From JBBQNR01 sp038330145 (GTDB lineage Bacteria > Actinomycetota > Thermoleophilia > Solirubrobacterales > JBBDJG01): a stretch of 6,883 bases of DNA. The number at the start of each line of letters is the position of its first letter. Position 1 is the first letter of the stretch. Under the pieces are notes generated by a model. It made no database searches. It was not told where the DNA came from and worked only from the letters and a program-made list of their open reading frames with translations. Of the stretch, positions 1-6,009 are shown one piece after another. Position numbers and translations under genes: made by a program. The stretch lies in assembly GCA_038330145.1 (NCBI GenBank), contig JBBQNR010000122.1, positions 1-6,883 of the forward strand. The letters run 5' to 3'.

Positions 1-1062
1 GAGCGTTACGAGTGCTGCCACGGTCTCGGCAAAGAACGGTGTGTAGCTGGGTGCGCAGATCGATCCGATGAACCCGTGCTCGACGCTCTCGACGAGCAGG
101 CGCAGCGGATTTTTCTCCGGCACATAATCGTTGGGATGGCAGAGCTGTTGGTAGCCCACGTCTACGTCCGTTGACAGAACGAGCAAGGCAAACGCGTCAT
201 CGTCTCCCCCCTTCGCGTCTTGCAGGGCCTTCTTCCACGACTCGACGGTGCCGAGCGACTTCTGGTCATAGGTGTCCTGGATGAGGGTGACGACGAGCAG
301 CGCATCATCACGCAAGAAGCCTTCGTTACAGTCGTAGGGGTCCTTGAGGGCGTTCACCATACGCTCGGCTGTATTCGAGTCGCCGCCGATCCCGAGCTGC
401 GCGATGCAGGTGAACGCCGCGGTGCGATCGGGCTCGGAGCTGTCGATGTAGCGGGCTCCGCTGGCGAGCTTGCACCGTCGATTCGAGGCACCGGCGCCCG
501 ACGGAAAAGTGCCTCCCGCACCGCTCTTTTTGTCGCAAAACTCGAGGGCGGCACCACAAAGAGGAGGGGAGCCGTTGGGATCACAGTCCTCTGTGCAGAG
601 CTTGCAGTCTTTTTGCAGCCAATAACCATCTTCGGCCGAGAGGATATGGACGTCGAAATCGGGGAGTTGATCCTCGATCGCCTTCATGAAGCCGGGGAAA
701 CTGGCCAGGAGCCGCTCTTGCTTCGGAGCCATCGTACTGTCGGCGCTGATGACGAACAAGAAGTCGATCTTCCCCTCGCACCCCTCGGGCTGTTGGGAGC
801 CGAAGTCGGGCATGGCCATGTCGAGGACGGGCCCGCTGTCGACGGCCGAGCTCGAACTGCTCGAGGTAGTTGTCGTCGAGGTGTCACCCTCCCCTGGTGT
901 CGAGGTTGTCGAGGTTGTCGAGGCGTCGGCCGTCGTGCTGCTAGAGCCGGCGGCCGCGGTCGTTACCGCCGACCCTGCTCCGCTCGAAAACCCGGTAGCG
1001 ACGGCACCACCACCGCCGCACGCGGTGGCTAGCAGGACGACCGCGGCGAGAGAGACGCGCAT
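1..1062 (-). CDS. vWA-like, Cys-rich secreted lipoprotein, copy 1 (3' end off the window)
   Basis: This reads without a stop from ATG at 1062 to the left edge, giving 354 residues. By comparison with the second copy at 4889-5971, about 8 C-terminal residues are missing. The N-terminus is a lipoprotein signal: Arg2, a hydrophobic run, then lipobox A-T-A-Cys15, so the mature protein should be lipid-anchored. Residues 18-77 are a low-complexity Ser/Thr/Gly/Ala tether. The folded part starts near residue 95 with K-I-D-F-L-F-V-I, the first strand of a von Willebrand A-like fold. The metal-site motif expected next (D-x-S-x-S) reads S-A-D-S-T at residues 106-110, so metal binding is doubtful. Further hydrophobic strands occur at A-L-L-V-V-T-L and A-L-L-V-L-S-T-D. 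At least eleven cysteines are conserved with copy 2, suggesting disulfides outside the cytoplasm. An in-frame stop at 1075-1077 fixes the start. No close family name is recognised; a surface binding or scaffold role is a guess. Confidence 0.85.
   Translation of the reverse strand, partial: MRVSLAAVVLLATACGGGGAVATGFSSGAGSAVTTAAAGSSSTTADASTTSTTSTPGEGDTSTTTTSSSSSSAVDSGPVLDMAMPDFGSQQPEGCEGKIDFLFVISADSTMAPKQERLLASFPGFMKAIEDQLPDFDVHILSAEDGYWLQKDCKLCTEDCDPNGSPPLCGAALEFCDKKSGAGGTFPSGAGASNRRCKLASGARYIDSSEPDRTAAFTCIAQLGIGGDSNTAERMVNALKDPYDCNEGFLRDDALLVVTLIQDTYDQKSLGTVESWKKALQDAKGGDDDAFALLVLSTDVDVGYQQLCHPNDYVPEKNPLRLLVESVEHGFIGSICAPSYTPFFAETVAALVTL
899..923. repeat. 9-bp tandem repeat in the tether of lipoprotein copy 1
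   Basis: The unit GTCGAGGTT (plus strand) occurs about 2.8 times in a row. On the minus strand it encodes a Ser-Thr-Thr repeat in the tether after the lipobox. Copy 2 has a different, 6-bp unit at the matching place. Confidence 0.7.
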
Positions 1063-1071
1063 GAGGCCATC

Positions 1072-1100
1072 ATTCTAGCGCGACCTCGCTCCCCTGTCAC
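1072..1100 (-). promoter_or_regulatory. Sigma70-type promoter of vWA-like lipoprotein copy 1
   Basis: On the minus strand the -35 box GTGACA (1095-1100; 5 of 6 matches to TTGACA) is separated by 17 bp from the -10 box TAGAAT (1072-1077; 5 of 6 matches to TATAAT). The -10 box ends 9 nt before the ATG at 1062, so the transcript would start about 3 nt before the start codon. There is no good ribosome binding site in that gap. The same arrangement precedes copy 2. The boxes sit between the immunity gene's stop and the lipoprotein start, so this gene need not depend on read-through from upstream. Confidence 0.55.
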
Positions 1101-1104
1101 CCGA

Positions 1105-1752
1105 TCACTCACGGGCCTCCGCAGCCACCTTCTCGTCAAACCAGATGTGTTCTTGGTCGTCGAGGGCGAAGCGGAACCCTGGCGGGAGACCGAAGTAGCG
1201 AGCAAGTTCTGGACGCGCGGCGGTCACGTGGTAGGCGTGCAGAAGCTTCATTGATTTGATGTCGCCGTCGTAGAGGTCCGTGGTGAGGAGCCACCCGGAC
1301 ATATGCTCCGATGGCGTGTAGCGCACCCCCTCAAGCGGCCGTAGTCCATCAAGGACTCCGTCCGACACTGCGACGAGACGATCGGCTGCCGGAGGGTCGA
1401 ACGGGGCCTGAACCCGGTCACAGACATCTAACTGGCTGCACCAGTAACGAAACGCGACTCCGATCCCGGGCTGGAAAGACTCACACTTCTCGTCGTATTC
1501 CCAAAGGTCGAGCATCCCGTCCGCTGAGCCCTCGAAGCGAAGCACCCAGTATCCGAGTTTCAGGGTCTGGCCCTCGGTGATCCGGGCGTTGTAGCTCGAC
1601 AGGTAGTCGATGATGTACTGCAAGACTTGCTGGTACCCGCCGGCGTCTGCCGGATCGGGGACCTTGACTCGGAGTTCGGCCTGCCCGTGGCCGGACAGGC
1701 CCTGCGTGTACAGCACGTCGCCAGCGGAGAGGATCTTGACGGCGGTGAGCAT
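1105..1752 (-). CDS. Imm33-like (DUF2185-like) immunity protein, probable partner of the Rhs-tip toxin
   Basis: A 215-residue cytosolic protein with no signal peptide or membrane segment. Residues about 125-200 resemble the Imm33/DUF2185 pattern as recalled: V-A-V-S-D-G-V-L-D-G, then M-S-G-W-L-L-T-T-D (151-159), Y-D-G-D-I-K-S-M-K (161-169), and R-P-E-L-A with L-P-P-G-F-R-F (180-195). The N-terminal 120 residues are not recognised. The start codon lies 3 bp after the stop of the Rhs tip, and its ribosome binding site is within the toxin's last codons. That is the usual toxin-then-immunity order of polymorphic toxin loci. By inference it binds and blocks the zinc-finger nuclease-like toxin encoded just upstream. 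The family match is from memory of the motif, so the name is moderate; the existence of the gene is well supported by position, ribosome binding site and codon bias. Confidence 0.8.
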   Translation of the reverse strand: MLTAVKILSAGDVLYTQGLSGHGQAELRVKVPDPADAGGYQQVLQYIIDYLSSYNARITEGQTLKLGYWVLRFEGSADGMLDLWEYDEKCESFQPGIGVAFRYWCSQLDVCDRVQAPFDPPAADRLVAVSDGVLDGLRPLEGVRYTPSEHMSGWLLTTDLYDGDIKSMKLLHAYHVTAARPELARYFGLPPGFRFALDDQEHIWFDEKVAAEARE

Positions 1753-1755
1753 CGG

Positions 1756-1965
1756 TCACTCCTGTGTGCTGATGATGCCCGAGCTCTTCGCCACGCGCAC
1801 CTCTCCGCCCTGACGCCGCATGCAGTTCAGACACTGCGGCAGGATCCGCTGCGGACCATTCTCCGGGTTGAGGGCGTTGGGCGGCTGGTGATCCATGACG
1901 AAATTGCCGGACTTTGTTCCCGGAATTTTGGCCCCGCACGTGTGGCAGCCTTGGGTTTCTCCCAT
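1756..1965 (-). CDS. Zinc-finger HNH/endonuclease VII-like toxin domain, possible internal start
   Basis: The only ATG in the Rhs-tip frame is at 1965 and would give a 69-residue protein that is just the toxin domain. It shows Cys7-x2-Cys10, then M-D-H-Q-P-P with Asp25-His26, then P-Q-Cys45-x2-Cys48 and R-R-Q-G-G. This layout is a treble-clef: four cysteines hold zinc and the Asp-His pair is a likely catalytic or metal-binding element of an HNH-type nuclease. The same motif order is recalled at the ends of other bacterial effector proteins. No good ribosome binding site precedes the ATG, so independent translation is uncertain. It may only be the C-terminal part of the broken Rhs gene. DNA or RNA cleavage is inferred, and the downstream immunity gene supports a toxic role. 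Confidence 0.45.
   Translation of the reverse strand: MGETQGCHTCGAKIPGTKSGNFVMDHQPPNALNPENGPQRILPQCLNCMRRQGGEVRVAKSSGIISTQE
1759..1763 (-). promoter_or_regulatory. Shine-Dalgarno site coupling toxin and immunity genes
   Basis: AGGAG on the minus strand overlaps the last sense codons (Gln-Glu) of the Rhs tip and ends 6 nt before the immunity ATG at 1752. The stop TGA (1756-1758) falls between them, an arrangement typical of translational coupling. Confidence 0.75.
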
Positions 1966-2791
1966 CGCCCGGACCCGGCTGACCTCATCGTTCGTGAAGT
2001 TGCGTCCCGGACCCCGCGCGGGGATCGAGTCTCCGGCGTAGGGCCCAGGGCGCAGGGTACTTGCGCGCGACGCAGGCGTTGACCCGCTGCTGAGCTCCCG
2101 AGCTGTGTCCCAGGCGGAGCGCTGGCCGGCGCGGGCGTCGGCGGCGGCGTCGAGGATCCGGTCACCGCCGCGGACCCAGCGGTAGCCGTCCTTGACGTCG
2201 CCCGCGCTGATCGGGAGGATCTCGCTGCCCAGGGAGAGGGCGGACAGGACGCGGCTGCCGATCCCCGCCTGCGAGCTGACGACGGTCGCGGCGTCGTCGA
2301 CGATGCCGCTGAATTCGTCGACCTTGTCGTAGCCCTTGTAGATGGCCTTGGCACCGGCCTTGACGAGCTTGATCGCGGTGGAGATCCAGCCGTAGCCGGT
2401 CGCGTCGATGTGCTGGACGGGGCCATTGCCGGCGTAGGCGTAGAGATTGCGCTCGCCGGGGCGGGCGAGCTGGGCCTCGGGGTCGAGCAGGAATTGTGGG
2501 TCGGGGCTGGCCCAGCGGCCGAGGGCGGGGAGGTACTGGCGGGCGCCGATGCTGACGGCGCTGGCGAGGGTGTGGTCCTCCTTGCCGGTGAAGCGGTAGG
2601 TGGGGCCGGGTTGTTGCTCGGCGCGCCAGGTGATCGCGGCGGTGCCGTAGGGGTCGTGTAGGTCGCGGGCGATGACCTCGCCGTCGTGGTCGAGGACGAG
2701 GGCCGCGCTGCCGAGGCGATCGGCGATGTGGCAGCGGGGCCGGCGAGGCGGTGGAGGTCGTCGTGCGTGAAGCGCTGTGCGAGCGCGGGGG

Positions 2792-3040
2792 TTACTTCGG
2801 GGCGGGCCACCGCGCCTGCATGGCGCGGATGATTTCCTTCAGCGGCAAGTCCTCGCGCTCCTTCTTGGCGACGAAGCGCACTTTGGCGAGCGCCTCCCGC
2901 TGCCACGCAGCGATCAGGCCGCTCGTCGAGGTCGTGAACGTGGGTCGCGCGAGAAGCCCCTGCGCGACCCACTTGTAGATGACCTCTCGCGAAACGCCAG
3001 AGGCCAACAGGAGTTCCTCGGTCGTAACCATGGCGGCCAT
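2792..3040 (-). CDS. Small MerR-type HTH DNA-binding protein
   Basis: An 82-residue protein (79 if the second in-frame ATG at 3031 is used; neither has a clear ribosome binding site). The pattern T-T-E-E-L-L-L-A-S-G-V-S-R-E-V-I-Y-K-W-V-A-Q-G-L-L is the helix-turn-helix of MerR-like regulators. It is followed by a wing with an aromatic residue and by V-R-F-V-A-K-K-E-R-E-D-L-P-L-K-E-I, the second MerR helix pair. The long dimerisation helix and effector domain of full MerR proteins are missing, so it is a single-domain form. It is divergent from the lipoprotein gene at 3177 and directly upstream of the Rhs tip, so it may control either. The in-frame opening further upstream, to 3520, is the shadow of the opposite gene. 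The C-terminus runs into the Rhs fragment in another frame, so it could also be truncated. Confidence 0.7.
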   Translation of the reverse strand: MAAMVTTEELLLASGVSREVIYKWVAQGLLARPTFTTSTSGLIAAWQREALAKVRFVAKKEREDLPLKEIIRAMQARWPAPK

Positions 3041-3132
3041 GAGCCCGACAATAGACAACGGGCCGCGCAAGCGCCAGCCGGCGGCGAAAGACGTGAGCTG
3101 ATGGATCGGCCCGAAGCTCAACAATGGCCCGC

Positions 3133-3161
3133 TTGGCGGCTGAGCGATTCTTCGGTACGAT
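3133..3161 (+). promoter_or_regulatory. Candidate promoter of the propeller-like lipoprotein
   Basis: TTGGCG (3133-3138), a 17-bp spacer and TACGAT (3156-3161) each match the sigma70 consensus at 4 of 6 positions. The -10 box ends 9 nt before the ATG at 3171, the same distance as in front of both vWA-like lipoproteins. Each box alone is weak; the shared geometry is the main support. Confidence 0.35.
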
Positions 3162-3164
3162 TCT
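3145..3164. repeat. Direct repeat CGATTCT over the -10 region
   Basis: Two copies of CGATTCT (3145-3151 and 3158-3164) lie 13 bp apart, start to start. The second overlaps the candidate -10 box. They could be half-sites for a regulator such as the divergent MerR-type protein, but a 7-bp repeat can also arise by chance. Confidence 0.3.
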
Positions 3165-3170
3165 GAGGAG
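3165..3170 (+). promoter_or_regulatory. Shine-Dalgarno site that selects the start at 3177
   Basis: GAGGAG directly abuts the first ATG (3171) but stands 6 nt from the second ATG (3177), the normal distance. It favours 3177. If the transcript begins near 3168, as the candidate promoter suggests, most of this site is present but close to the 5' end and the ATG at 3171 could be used instead. Confidence 0.55.
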
Positions 3171-3176
3171 ATGAGC

Positions 3177-4883
3177 ATGCGAGACCATTCGACGATCTTC
3201 GTGCCGATGCTGGCCTCGATCATAAACGCGGGCTGCATCGAGCAGGCGTACCAGGAGGGCACCGGGCTGGCACCGATCGACACAGGGACGAGCTCGACCT
3301 CTACCGGCGAGCCGGGCACACCGACGACGTCGGGCGCGGGCGCGGATGGCCCCGGGGTGCAGACAGTGACGGGCGAGGAGAGCGCGAGCCCGGTCGGCGA
3401 CAGCTCGGGCGCACCTGAGGACTCCAGCTCCTCGGGCACGCCGGTCAACGAACCGCCGAAGATCGAGTCCTTCGCGGCCGACCCGCCACACCTGGAGGAG
3501 GCCGGCGCGTCGCAGATCAAGCTGGCGACCAGCCCCGACGTCGTGGTCGCCCGCCTAAGCCTGAACGGGGAGCAGATCTTCGAGGGCCCGCCGGAGAAGT
3601 TTCCGTTCGTCTACGAGGCGCTCTCGGCGAAGTACAACTTCCCGCACATCTTCGGGATCGAGGTGGAGGACGCGGAGGGCCTCAAGGCCACCGACACCGC
3701 CGAGCTCACGGTCCAGTTCCCGCAGCCGGGCGTCGAGAAATGCCTGTTCAAGGATAGCGGGGCGAACGCCAGCGAGGTCGCGGCGCTGACGTATACACGC
3801 AAGGCCATCTACGCCGTGGGCCGACGGGACACCGGCGCGGGCTTCAAACTGACGGTGTGGGCCCTCGATCCTGATCACTGCGAGGTAGTGCTGCCGGGTT
3901 GGCCGAAGACCATCGCCAGCTGGACCGGCGATCCCGACCTCGGCGATCTCGCCTCGAGTGGGGCGGCCGTGGCGATCGACGAGGACGGCAACCTGGCGAT
4001 CGGCGGGAACCTGACCGTCGACGGCAAGATACAGCCCTACGTGGCCCTCCTGACGTCGAACGGCGCGCGGCTGTGGGAGAAGACCGGGTCAACTGGCGAT
4101 GAGCTCGCCGGGCTCGCCGCCTTCACCGAGCAGTTCAGTAACCGTCTGGTCGGGGTCGGCTGGCGGCGAACGAACAAGAACCCGGTGCGCACAGACGCGA
4201 TGGCCTGGACCTACCAGGCATTCGGCGAGTCGGTCACGATCGCGTCGCAGACGCTCAAGGCTCCGTTCGCGCCGGACGAAAAGCTGGACGAGGAGAACGA
4301 GTGGAGCGAGTGGGCCCGGGCCGTGCTCGTCAAAGATGGCGTCGCGTTCTTCGTCGGGGACCGGGAATTCGAGGATAACGGCAACAACATCTATCATCGG
4401 GCCTTCATGGCAAAGTTGCACCCGCTGGGCTCCATCGAGGTGCTCTGGACCTCCTGGGGTGTTCACGAGGTCAACGACGCAGCACGCTCGCTCGCGGTGT
4501 GTGGCGACCAGCTTGTCGTCGGCGGATGGGACCGTGACGAGCCACCGGACGCGAAGCAAGAGCCGCTCATCTTGTGGTTCGGCGCCGGTGATAGCTTCGC
4601 GGACTCGCGCCCTGATGCGTTGAAATGGACACAGACCAACGGCATTGCGTGCGATCGCGAGGGAAAGGTCGTCAGTGGTGGCTCGCGGCTCTCGGGTGAC
4701 GGCGACGCTCAAGTCTTCACGGTGCCAGGTAAGGTCGGCCCGCGCACCTGGTACGAGCAGGGCGTCGCAAGCCAGGATGCCGTGGGCTCAGTCGCTTGCG
4801 ACCCGCGGGGCTTTTGTGCGGGCGGAGGCATGCGGACGGCGAACGGCAAGCCCTACGCCACAGTACGGGTTTTCCACCCGTAG
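3177..4883 (+). CDS. Secreted lipoprotein with Ig-like segment and propeller-like repeats
   Basis: 568 residues from ATG 3177 (570 from ATG 3171). A short signal, hydrophobic around residues 7-17, ends in N-A-G-Cys20, a lipobox, so a membrane-anchored extracytoplasmic protein is expected. Residues about 34-90 are a Thr/Ser/Gly/Pro tether with S-T-G-E-P-G-T-P-T-T, a style common in Nannocystis-type lipoproteins. Residues about 91-181 look like an Ig-like strand domain, starting N-E-P-P-K-I and ending A-E-L-T-V-Q-F. The rest is a series of beta hairpins with repeated elements such as A-V-A-I-D-E-D-G-N-L-A-I-G-G, S-L-A-V-C-G-D-Q-L-V-V-G-G and I-A-C-D-R-E-G-K-V-V-S-G-G. This resembles SBBP-type or propeller blades. 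No catalytic motif is seen. It ends 5 bp from the convergent lipoprotein gene. Function is unknown; ligand binding at the cell surface is only a guess. Confidence 0.85.
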   Translation: MRDHSTIFVPMLASIINAGCIEQAYQEGTGLAPIDTGTSSTSTGEPGTPTTSGAGADGPGVQTVTGEESASPVGDSSGAPEDSSSSGTPVNEPPKIESFAADPPHLEEAGASQIKLATSPDVVVARLSLNGEQIFEGPPEKFPFVYEALSAKYNFPHIFGIEVEDAEGLKATDTAELTVQFPQPGVEKCLFKDSGANASEVAALTYTRKAIYAVGRRDTGAGFKLTVWALDPDHCEVVLPGWPKTIASWTGDPDLGDLASSGAAVAIDEDGNLAIGGNLTVDGKIQPYVALLTSNGARLWEKTGSTGDELAGLAAFTEQFSNRLVGVGWRRTNKNPVRTDAMAWTYQAFGESVTIASQTLKAPFAPDEKLDEENEWSEWARAVLVKDGVAFFVGDREFEDNGNNIYHRAFMAKLHPLGSIEVLWTSWGVHEVNDAARSLAVCGDQLVVGGWDRDEPPDAKQEPLILWFGAGDSFADSRPDALKWTQTNGIACDREGKVVSGGSRLSGDGDAQVFTVPGKVGPRTWYEQGVASQDAVGSVACDPRGFCAGGGMRTANGKPYATVRVFHP

Positions 4884-4888
4884 CCGGC

Positions 4889-5971
4889 CTACCCAGGAGG
4901 GACGAAGTCCTCACAGAGCGTCACGAGCGTTGCCACGGTCTCGGCGAAAAACGGCGTGTAGCTCGGTGCGCAGATCGAGCCGATGAACCCATGCTCCACG
5001 CTGTTGGCGAGCAGCCGCAGCGGGTTTTTTGTTTCGTTGTACTCGTTGTAATGGCAGAGCTGGTGGTAGCCCACGTCGATGTCGGTCGAGAGCACGAGCA
5101 GGGCGATGGCGTCTTCGTCGCCCCCCTTTGCATCGAGCAAGGCCTTCTTCCAAGAGTCGACGGTGCCCGCAGAAGCCTGATCATAGGTGTCTTGGATGAG
5201 CGTGACGACCAGTAGCGCGTCATCGCGCAGAAAGCCTTCATTGCAATGATCAGGATCCTCAAGGGCCTTGACCATGCGCTCGGCGGTCTTCGTGCCACCG
5301 CTGATCCCGACCTGCGCGATACAAGTGAACGCGGCGGCGCGATCGGGCTCCGAGCTGTCGATGTAGCGAGTTCCGCTTGCCAGCTTACACCGTCGATTCG
5401 AGGCGCCCTTGCCCTCGGGAAAGGTGATCCCAGCGCCCATTTTCTGGTCGCAGAGTTCAAGTACTGCACCGCAGTGCGGCGGCGAACCGTCTGGGTCACA
5501 GTCTTCTTTGCAAAAATTACAATCTTTGAGATCAAATTTTCCGTAGTCGGCTGAGAGAATATGAACATCGAACTCAGGAAGTTGCTCCTTGATCGCGTTC
5601 ATGAAGCCGGGGAAGCTCTCGATGAGTTGCTTTTGGTGGTCCTCCATCGTGTCGTCAGCGCTGACGACGAACAAGAAGTCGATCTTACCCTTGCAGCCCT
5701 CGGGCTGTTGCGGCCCGAAGTCGGGCATAGCCATGTCGAGGAGCGGGGTGCTGTCTGCCGCCGAGCTCGAACTGGTCGAGGTTGAGGTTGAGGTCGTCGA
5801 TGCGTCGCCGCCCCCCGTTGTCGACGAGGAGTCGGTCGTCGAGCTGCTCGATGCGGCCGGCGTCGTTGTCACCGTCGACCCCATCCCGCTCGAGAAGCTG
5901 GTCGAGGCTGGTTCACCGCCACAGGCCATGATGGCGAGCAAGGCGACGGCGGCGAGGGAGGCGACGCGCAT
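4889..5971 (-). CDS. vWA-like, Cys-rich secreted lipoprotein, copy 2 (complete)
   Basis: 360 residues, complete, and clearly homologous to the gene at 1-1062: most residues are identical by eye after the tether. The chosen ATG (5971) gives a signal peptide with Arg2, a Leu/Ala-rich core and lipobox I-M-A-Cys17. The 48-bp in-frame extension to a GTG at 6019 runs across the promoter and is rejected. Residues 20-75 are a Ser/Thr/Gly tether. K-I-D-F-L-F-V-V begins near residue 96, followed by S-A-D-D-T (104-108) where a vWA metal site would have D-x-S-x-S. C-N-E-G-F-L-R-D-D-A-L-L-V-V-T and E-H-G-F-I-G-S-I-C-A-P-S-Y are fully shared with copy 1. The protein ends C-E-D-F-V-P-P-G. About twelve conserved cysteines suggest disulfide bonds. 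It follows DUF4265 and DUF2199 on the same strand but has its own promoter. No specific family is recognised. Confidence 0.87.
   Translation of the reverse strand: MRVASLAAVALLAIMACGGEPASTSFSSGMGSTVTTTPAASSSSTTDSSSTTGGGDASTTSTSTSTSSSSAADSTPLLDMAMPDFGPQQPEGCKGKIDFLFVVSADDTMEDHQKQLIESFPGFMNAIKEQLPEFDVHILSADYGKFDLKDCNFCKEDCDPDGSPPHCGAVLELCDQKMGAGITFPEGKGASNRRCKLASGTRYIDSSEPDRAAAFTCIAQVGISGGTKTAERMVKALEDPDHCNEGFLRDDALLVVTLIQDTYDQASAGTVDSWKKALLDAKGGDEDAIALLVLSTDIDVGYHQLCHYNEYNETKNPLRLLANSVEHGFIGSICAPSYTPFFAETVATLVTLCEDFVPPG
5778..5795. repeat. 6-bp tandem repeat in the tether of lipoprotein copy 2
   Basis: Three copies of GAGGT(T/C) on the plus strand encode alternating Ser-Thr on the minus strand. 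The unit differs from the 9-bp unit at the same place in copy 1. Confidence 0.65.
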
Positions 5972-5980
5972 GAGGTCACC

Positions 5981-6009
5981 AGTGTAGCGCGACGACGCGC
6001 CGCTGTCAC
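5981..6009 (-). promoter_or_regulatory. Sigma70-type promoter of vWA-like lipoprotein copy 2
   Basis: On the minus strand, -35 GTGACA (6004-6009), a 17-bp spacer and -10 TACACT (5981-5986) end 9 nt before the ATG at 5971. Compared with copy 1, the -35 box and its flanks (10 of 10) are unchanged, while the spacer differs at 4 of 17 positions with its length kept. Transcription would start about 3 nt before the start codon. Confidence 0.55.

Larger units (their letters stand above)
1..1103 (-). repeat. Left copy of a 1.1-kb direct duplication (lipoprotein gene plus promoter)
   Basis: This segment matches 4916-6012 in the same orientation over nearly the whole coding region and about 40 bp of upstream DNA. 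The last shared run is TGTCACCCG, ending at 1103 here and 6012 there. Beyond that point the sequences are unrelated. The right boundary lies one base before the immunity gene's stop codon (1105-1107). Similarity is highest in the second half of the protein and lowest in the tether. The left boundary is not visible because the window starts inside the repeat. Confidence 0.8.
1756..2792 (-). pseudogene. Orphan Rhs C-terminal tip with toxin domain, N-terminus lost
   Basis: In one frame (open from 2838 to the stop at 1756-1758) the minus strand encodes the end of an Rhs protein. It has D-R-L-G-S-A-A-L-V-L-D (near 2720-2690), Y-R-F-T-G-K-E, the core R-Q-Y-L-P-A-L-G-R-W-A-S-P-D-P (about 2540-2500), and N-L-Y-A-Y-A-G-N-G-P ending in D-A-T-G (about 2448-2395). 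About 210 variable residues follow, ending in a zinc-finger nuclease-like domain. Normal Rhs proteins carry hundreds of YD repeats before this point; here they are absent. No ATG or GTG occurs in frame before 1965. At 2795-2739 an R-F-T-H-D-D-L-H-R-L segment resembling a YD repeat lies in a different frame. The tip is therefore a displaced cassette or decayed gene, although codon bias (G/C third positions) is still that of a real protein. Its start coordinate is approximate. Confidence 0.7.

Noticed and set aside
220..1032. A 270-codon open frame on the plus strand
   Set aside because: It is antisense to lipoprotein copy 1, with an Arg/Gly/Ala-rich low-quality translation. The minus frame has a signal peptide and a homologue in the same window.
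3061..3140. Short GC-rich inverted repeats around 3072-3083 and 3132-3138 as operator or terminator hairpins
   Set aside because: Stems of 4-6 bp in such GC-rich DNA are expected by chance, and no T-run follows them.
1827..3491. A 554-codon open frame on the minus strand
   Set aside because: It is a shadow. Most of it is Ala/Arg/Pro/Ser-rich out-of-frame reading of the Rhs tip and the opposite lipoprotein. Only a short YD-like segment near 2760 may be genuine.
2792..3520. A longer, 242-residue form of the MerR-type protein
   Set aside because: The extra 160 residues are antisense to the lipoprotein gene and its promoter and show no MerR features. The HTH begins right after the ATGs at 3040 and 3031.
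4089..4712. A 207-codon minus-strand open frame inside the propeller-like lipoprotein
   Set aside because: Open antisense frames are expected in high-GC coding DNA. There is no ribosome binding site or recognisable domain.
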